Shown here piece by piece: positions 4,201 through 6,860 of a DNA stretch of 6,860 nucleotides; the first letter of the stretch is position 1; every line of letters starts with the position of its first letter. Location of the stretch: positions 1 through 6,860 of the forward strand of contig JASLMY010000251.1 of assembly GCA_030746295.1 (NCBI GenBank). Reading direction: 5' to 3'. A program made the translations under genes and the position numbers. The DNA comes from Alphaproteobacteria bacterium (GTDB taxonomy: Bacteria; Pseudomonadota; Alphaproteobacteria; GCA-2731375). Below the pieces are notes generated by a model, which had not been told where the DNA came from, ran no database searches, and was given only the letters and a program-made list of their open reading frames with translations.

Positions 4201-6860
4201 CGATCGGATTGATGTCCGAGGGCAAACCGAGCTCAGCCAACTCTTCGAGGCCGTCACGTAGCCGACCCACGTCTTGGGTAGGACCCGGCGCCTGGGAAGC
4301 GGTGATGCGACCGGTCGCCGCCGTTTCCCACTGATCTTCGCCCTCGGCGCGATATCGCGATTGCAGCTCTTCGCCATCGAGCGTCACACGGACCTCGACC
4401 GGACGGTTCGGCCGGACCTCCACAGGTTGCAGGAAGTTGAGCCGGTGCAGCGAGGCGGCGGTCGCGTCCGGGTGGCGCCCATAGAAGGCATCGAGGGCCA
4501 GGCTTGCGTGGGTCATGCCGACCAGCACCGGCACATCGAGCACCGTATGGTCGGCGAGGAAGGGCTGGTCGTGGCGGTAGCGGCGCGTCTCGGCTTCCGC
4601 CGCCGGTCGAACCGCCGTCGCCAACGGATCGGGGAAGACCGCGCGGTGGTCGAAGCCATAGGTGGGGAGCGGCAGCGGTGGCAGCGCCGGCGCATCGCCG
4701 GCGGCCTCGGCCGTGCCCAACGCCCAATCCTGCGCCTGCCGCGCCAGCTCCCCGGCAACCGCCTGCGGCTCGGCGCCGGATAGGAACATGCCTTCGCCTG
4801 CCGCCGCAGCACCCGTCTCCACCACGCGGGCGAGTTTGTCCCGCAGTTCCGCCGTCGATCCGGCGAGGACGGCGAGGCGGCAGGGCAGGCCATGCTCGCG
4901 GCGCAGCAGCGTCGATCGGATCGCGGTAGGCTCGATTTTCGGCCGGGCGGCTAGATGCTCGGAGAGTTTGGCGGCGGTGGCGAAGAGACTGTCGAGGGTC
5001 CGGGCGCTGAGCGGGAACAGCTGCTGGCCGCCCCCGGTTGCCGTGTCGTGCGCTGCGGCTGCCGTCGGAGTGTATTCCTCGACGATCAAAGTCGCGTAGC
5101 TGCCCCCGGCGCCGAAGGAATTGATCATCGCCCGTCGCGGCAGCCCCTCCGGCGGCATCCAGGGTGCCAGCGTCTCCTGCAGCTGGAAGGCGCTGCCATC
5201 GAGCTTGATGCTGGGGTTGCGCGGCGTCGCGTTGATCGACGGCGCCAGCATCCCGTGACGAAGCTGCAAGACCACCTTGGCTAGCTGGGAGATGCCTGAT
5301 GCGGCCTCCAGGTGACCGATGTTGGACTTCACCGAGCCGATGGCGCAGAACCCCTTGCGGTCGGTGAAGCGGGCGAAGGCCTTGCGCAGCGCCACGAGCT
5401 CGATCGGGTCGCCGAGCGGCGAGCCATTCACCGCCGCCTCGATATAACTGATGGTCTCCGGCTCGATGCCGGCGCTTTCGAGCGCCCGGACCACCAATTC
5501 CGACTGTCTGGTCGGGTCCGGCGCCCCGTACATCTGGCGGCCGCCAGCGTGATTGACGAAGGATCCCCGGATGACGCCGTCAATGCGGTCGCCGTCGCGC
5601 TCGGCTTGCGCCAGTGGCTTCAGCAGAACGGCACCCGCGCCCTCGCCCGGGATCATGCCGTCGCCGATCCCGAAGCCGGCGCTCTTGGGGCCGCTGCCCA
5701 GGAAGTCGACGTCGTCGAGGAAGCTGTATTTCGATGGGTCCAGCGTCAGGTTCACACCACCGGCGAGGGCCATGGAACAGCTCTCTTGGCGCAGGCTCTC
5801 GCAGGCCAGGTGAAGGGCCGTCAGCGAGCTGGAGCAGGCGGTGTTGACGGCGATGCTGGGGCCGGTCAGATCGAAGGCATGCGACAGCCGATTGACGATG
5901 TGCCAGTCGGTGGCATTAGACGCGAGCGCGGCCCGCTCCTTGTCCGGCATGCGCAAGAGGTGCTGGTTGTACATGGCGCCGACGAAGACGCCGATGCCGC
6001 GGCTCGCTCGGGCCTGGAAGTCCTTCAGCGCGGCGCGCGTATAGCCGGCGTCCTCGAAGGTCACCCAGGCGATCTCCAACATCAGGCGGATTTCCGGCGC
6101 CAATGCCGCCGCCTCGTCGGCCGTCAAGCCGAAGAGCGCATGATCGAAACGGTCGATACCGGTCAGGTAGCCGCCGTAGATAGGGCTTTGATCGTCGGAC
6201 AGCTCGGGCCAGCGCTCGGGCGCAGCCGCGGTGACACAGTCGCGTCCCGCCGTCAGGTTGGCCCAAAACGCTTCCAAGCTCGGTGCCTCTGGGTAGCGGC
6301 CGGCGAGGCCGATGATCGCGATTTCGTCGCCCTCCGCGCCAGTGGCAGCCTGCCGCGGGGTACTCGGCGGCCGTGCTTCGGCTGGCGGCGGCGCGGGCGC
6401 GGTCGTTGCCGGTGAGGGCGCCGCCGTCGCGGGGCCGAATTGGGCCCGCAAGCGATCGGCATGGTTCTCGATCAGGTAGGCGGTGAGCTCGGCCACGGTG
6501 CTGTATTCGAACAGCAGGGTGTTGGACAACGCGCCCGTCACCTTCTCCAGCTCGCGCAGCAGCCCCACCTGAATGATGGAATCCAGGCCGTATTGCTCGA
6601 ACGGCGCCTCGTGGTCGATCTCCTCCCGTGCCATTCCCACGGCCTCGGCGATCTTGTGCGCGACGAAGTCGGCGGTGCGCGTCTCCAGGCTCGCCGAACT
6701 CGCGACGGCCGGCGTAGGGGGCTGCGCTGCAACGGTAGCGGCCGGCGTCGTGGTCTGGGGTGTGGCCCTGGTTTCGACGGGCTGTCGGCTGCTGCCGTCG
6801 CTCTCCGCCAGGATGATCTGCTGGCCGAGGGCCCGGGCCTCGGGTGCCGGCAGCCAGAGG
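1268..6860 (-). CDS. trans-AT modular polyketide synthase, 3' part (ACP-KS0-DHlike-ACP-KS-ACP)
   Basis: This is a cytosolic multidomain enzyme that builds a polyketide on carrier-bound thioesters. The frame is open to the right edge (first full codon 6857-6859, taken as residue 1), so the N-terminus is missing; 1863 residues are visible, ending in TGA at 1268-1270. Domains by visible residue: ACP1 60-214 region with Ser94; KS1 178-595; linker 597-743; dehydratase-like 758-1008; ACP2 1028-1115; KS2 1149-1570; linker 1571-1704; ACP3 1733-1812; tail 1825-1863. No acyltransferase domain or GHSxG motif is present in either module, so loading must come from a separate AT. Ala-, Pro- and Thr-rich linkers separate the domains. 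The GTG at 6638-6640 is not the start, because ACP1 helix 1 is encoded upstream of it in the same frame. It is cotranscribed with the NRPS gene that overlaps its stop codon. Family assignment is very secure; the product is unknown. Confidence 0.97.
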   Translation of the reverse strand, partial: LWLPAPEARALGQQIILAESDGSSRQPVETRATPQTTTPAATVAAQPPTPAVASSASLETRTADFVAHKIAEAVGMAREEIDHEAPFEQYGLDSIIQVGLLRELEKVTGALSNTLLFEYSTVAELTAYLIENHADRLRAQFGPATAAPSPATTAPAPPPAEARPPSTPRQAATGAEGDEIAIIGLAGRYPEAPSLEAFWANLTAGRDCVTAAAPERWPELSDDQSPIYGGYLTGIDRFDHALFGLTADEAAALAPEIRLMLEIAWVTFEDAGYTRAALKDFQARASRGIGVFVGAMYNQHLLRMPDKERAALASNATDWHIVNRLSHAFDLTGPSIAVNTACSSSLTALHLACESLRQESCSMALAGGVNLTLDPSKYSFLDDVDFLGSGPKSAGFGIGDGMIPGEGAGAVLLKPLAQAERDGDRIDGVIRGSFVNHAGGRQMYGAPDPTRQSELVVRALESAGIEPETISYIEAAVNGSPLGDPIELVALRKAFARFTDRKGFCAIGSVKSNIGHLEAASGISQLAKVVLQLRHGMLAPSINATPRNPSIKLDGSAFQLQETLAPWMPPEGLPRRAMINSFGAGGSYATLIVEEYTPTAAAAHDTATGGGQQLFPLSARTLDSLFATAAKLSEHLAARPKIEPTAIRSTLLRREHGLPCRLAVLAGSTAELRDKLARVVETGAAAAGEGMFLSGAEPQAVAGELARQAQDWALGTAEAAGDAPALPPLPLPTYGFDHRAVFPDPLATAVRPAAEAETRRYRHDQPFLADHTVLDVPVLVGMTHASLALDAFYGRHPDATAASLHRLNFLQPVEVRPNRPVEVRVTLDGEELQSRYRAEGEDQWETAATGRITASQAPGPTQDVGRLRDGLEELAELGLPSDINPIVYVGPSFHTIGRLWHGHDRVVARIALGDAMARDDQLYGLHPLVLYSAFQAATWFTVGLADGAFLPFGIKQVVHRRGRSIEAGWVAASLRKASDEYVVFDATVLDDDGIPVLVCTGCTLRRVHQQRLVPAAERAEPATIAAAATLGSAVGDFVVAKVRAILDEPAATLSPTQSFLEMGLDSADILRLSTEIERTAGVELEPTTLFEYPNIAELTDFLADEFADELSGILQLEPREAAPKSSLPEVPPTASPRLASASGEAPRPEDIAVIGMSGLLADATDLDQFWANLRDGRTSFKEVPADHWDVAPWFDPDPGAGDHTYCKWGSFIEDVRSFDAGFFGIDGREADWMDPQTRLLLQSFYAAAEDAGVAARLRGSDTGVFAGICLSGYMEKIAEMNLPLDLHGGSGVTSMAAHQVSYRFDLNGPSVVVNTACSSSLVALHDAVRALRAGECGMAFVGGANLLLSSEHYRFYSQLKALSPSGVSRPFDEAADGFVPGEAVVSLLLKPLRRALEDGDPIHAVIKGSAALHGGRTPSFTAPGVAGEENVMLKAWADAGIDPATLSYIEAHGTATGLGDSIEVQSIKKALARFTEAKGSCTIGTAKANVGHTEATSGLVGLAKVILQMRHGLIPRLGTFENLSSFIHLDGSPLAINTELVPWQTDGGPRRAGVSAFGISGSYAHAVVEAFESHDDREATEALPVVVPLSARDDDRLRAVAANLLAAVEARPYLRLDDLAHSLQVGREDMASRVGFEAGSREALLDGLRRFVEAGTAPVVTDPLLAAWSGGETVDWSVLYRDRRGRRIAGLPTYPFAREPHWLPENTVPEAPSATPSVATVASSRAGPATPAVTQAEALLRELAAPILDLPPAEVPLSVEYLELGFTSRSLVGLVQAVESRLDIRLMPALLFDYRTISAFAAYLAETHPDRFAASSEPEPAPRSEPVLDETVEDWVARALESLIEGTVTTDEAERIIETGEMP
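1271..1387 (-). other. C-terminal tail of the PKS, probable docking element
   Basis: Residues 1825-1863 follow a Pro/Glu/Ser linker after ACP3. VEDWVARALESLIEG (about 1832-1846) looks like an amphipathic helix, followed by TVTTDEAERIIE, which could be a second short helix. The place and make-up suit a docking element that holds the PKS to the NRPS. The docking class cannot be named from the sequence alone. Confidence 0.6.
1424..1663 (-). other. acyl carrier protein domain 3 (ACP3), atypical GFTS motif
   Basis: Visible residues 1733-1812. The attachment Ser is kept (Ser1768, codon 1556-1558), but the Asp just before it in the usual GxDS motif is Thr: ELGFTSRSL. LLFDYRTISAFAAYL follows at the expected distance. 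As the last carrier of this protein it should donate the chain to the condensation domain of the next protein. Ser+6 is Leu, so it is not a beta-branching type. Confidence 0.88.
1748..2149 (-). other. post-KS linker of module 2 (no acyltransferase)
   Basis: Residues 1571-1704, from the acidic stretch after KS2 through VVPLSARD to GLPTYPFAREPHWLP. The LPTYPF end is canonical. There is no reductase, dehydratase, methyltransferase or acyltransferase between this linker and ACP3, so module 2 has only KS and ACP. Confidence 0.85.
2150..3415 (-). other. ketosynthase domain 2, predicted active
   Basis: Visible residues 1149-1570. All three catalytic residues are present: Cys1317 in NTACSSSL (codon 2909-2911), His1452 in EAHGTATGLGD (2504-2506) and His1492 in NVGHTEA (2384-2386). 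The first His motif is HGTAT rather than HGTGT, and GEG near residue 1381 is GEA; both are small changes. DPQTR (1234-1238) is kept, unlike in KS1. It should condense one malonyl unit, supplied by a separate AT, with the chain from ACP2. Confidence 0.93.
3515..3778 (-). other. acyl carrier protein domain 2 (ACP2)
   Basis: Visible residues 1028-1115. The motif is EMGLDSADIL, with attachment Ser1066 (codon 3662-3664), followed by TTLFEYPNIAELTDFL. It lies between the dehydratase-like domain and KS2, so it should hold the isomerised or unmodified chain. Ser+6 is not Trp. Confidence 0.95.
3836..4588 (-). other. dehydratase-like double-hotdog domain with altered catalytic motifs (possible enoyl isomerase)
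   Basis: Visible residues 758-1008. The N-terminal hotdog keeps the catalytic His (ADHTVLD, His771, codon 4547-4549). In the HxxxGxxxxP motif, however, Gly is Asp775 and Pro is Val780. The second motif, HPxLLDxxxQ in dehydratases, reads HPLVLYSAFQ, so the catalytic Asp is Tyr931 (4067-4069) while the final Gln remains. VGPSFH (889-894) matches the usual YGPxF loop. A His-only site does not support ordinary dehydration. Enoyl isomerase domains of trans-AT PKSs move a double bond with the His alone and also lack the Asp, which fits the KS0 next to it. Pyran synthase or an inactive dehydratase remain possible. Confidence 0.85.
4631..5071 (-). other. post-KS linker of module 1 (no acyltransferase)
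   Basis: About 147 residues (597-743) between KS1 and the dehydratase-like domain. It opens with FPLSART and closes with PLPTYGFDHRAVF, a variant of the LPTYPF end of the post-KS linker, with Pro changed to Gly. It is far too short for an acyltransferase and has no GHSxG motif. This marks the enzyme as trans-AT. Confidence 0.85.
5075..6328 (-). other. ketosynthase domain 1, predicted non-elongating (KS0)
   Basis: Visible residues 178-595, a full-length ketosynthase fold from DEIAIIGL to the IVEEY region. The nucleophile is intact: NTACSSS with Cys342 (codon 5834-5836). The second His is intact: NIGHLEA with His516 (5312-5314). The HGTGT motif is replaced by AVNGS (residues 476-480), so the His needed for decarboxylating the extender unit is Ala476 (5432-5434). 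The usual DPQxR segment is also altered, to APEIR (254-258). In trans-AT PKSs, ketosynthases without this His pass the chain on without lengthening it. That reading fits the atypical dehydratase-like domain that follows. Confidence 0.9.
6437..6682 (-). other. acyl carrier protein domain 1 (ACP1)
   Basis: Visible residues 60-141. The carrier motif is QYGLDSII, with the phosphopantetheine attachment Ser at residue 94 (codon 6578-6580). The later LLFEYSTVAELTAYL is the usual third-helix region. Position Ser+6 is Leu, not the Trp typical of ACPs that serve beta-branching, so there is no sign of an HMG-CoA-synthase-like branching step here. It ends the module whose other domains lie off the right edge and hands its chain to KS1. 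Confidence 0.95.
6683..6859 (-). other. end of probable post-KS linker and Ala/Pro/Thr-rich spacer before ACP1
   Basis: Visible residues 1-59 of the PKS. The first residues, LWLPAPEARAL, resemble the stretch after LPTYPF in post-KS linkers; KS2 of this same protein has REPHWLPE at the equivalent place. The rest (about residues 19-58) is rich in Ala, Pro, Thr and Ser and should be a flexible tether. The reading as a post-KS tail is an inference from a few residues. Confidence 0.5.

Noticed and set aside
4631..5071. Possible acyltransferase domain after KS1
   Set aside because: Only about 147 residues, with no GHSxG motif, and ending in LPTYGF; it is a post-KS linker.
2901..5863. Near-identical short DNA stretches around the two KS active sites (about 2901-2938 and 5826-5863)
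   Set aside because: The match covers the conserved NTACSS coding only and falls off on both sides, so conservation explains it and no recent duplication or repeat is needed.
5312..6415. Plus-strand open frame of 367 codons
   Set aside because: Antisense to KS1; long only because GC-rich codon use leaves few stops on the other strand.
6638..6640. GTG as the start of the PKS gene
   Set aside because: The same frame is open to the right edge and encodes the first helix of ACP1 (TADFVAHKIAEA) upstream of it, so the gene begins outside the window.

Overview
The window looks like the inside of a trans-acyltransferase (trans-AT) polyketide synthase / nonribosomal peptide synthetase (PKS-NRPS) gene cluster. 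It is GC-rich, about two-thirds G+C by eye, with third codon positions mostly G or C. This fits a GC-rich bacterium such as a proteobacterium or myxobacterium, but nothing here fixes the taxon. All coding is on the minus strand, so the genes read from right to left. There is no intergenic DNA, and I see no RNA gene, mobile element, CRISPR array, promoter or terminator.

From the right edge to position 1268 runs the 3' part of one large PKS gene: 1863 visible residues, with its start beyond the right edge. Its visible domain order is: end of a probable post-ketosynthase (post-KS) linker, ACP1, KS1, post-KS linker, dehydratase-like domain, ACP2, KS2, post-KS linker, ACP3, C-terminal tail. No acyltransferase domain follows either ketosynthase. 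Both are instead followed by the short LPTY-ending linker typical of trans-AT enzymes, so the malonyl transferase is expected to be a separate protein. KS1 has lost the His of the HGTGT motif and looks non-elongating. The dehydratase-like domain keeps its His but has lost the paired Asp. Together they look like a double-bond-shifting (or otherwise non-dehydrating) module that does not extend the chain. KS2 has a complete Cys-His-His set, followed only by ACP3, so it should add one unprocessed two-carbon unit.

From position 1271 to the left edge is the 5' part of the next gene. It starts with GTG, overlapping the PKS stop codon in a GTGA junction. It encodes a 33-residue docking-like head and nearly all of an NRPS condensation domain with an HHxxxD motif. 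The two proteins probably act in sequence: the PKS passes its chain from ACP3 to the condensation domain, which joins it to an amino acid. If nothing in trans reduces the ACP3-bound chain, the joined product would be a beta-keto amide. The tail of the PKS and the head of the NRPS share a short G-x-(V/L)-T-x-D-E motif, which may help the two proteins find each other.
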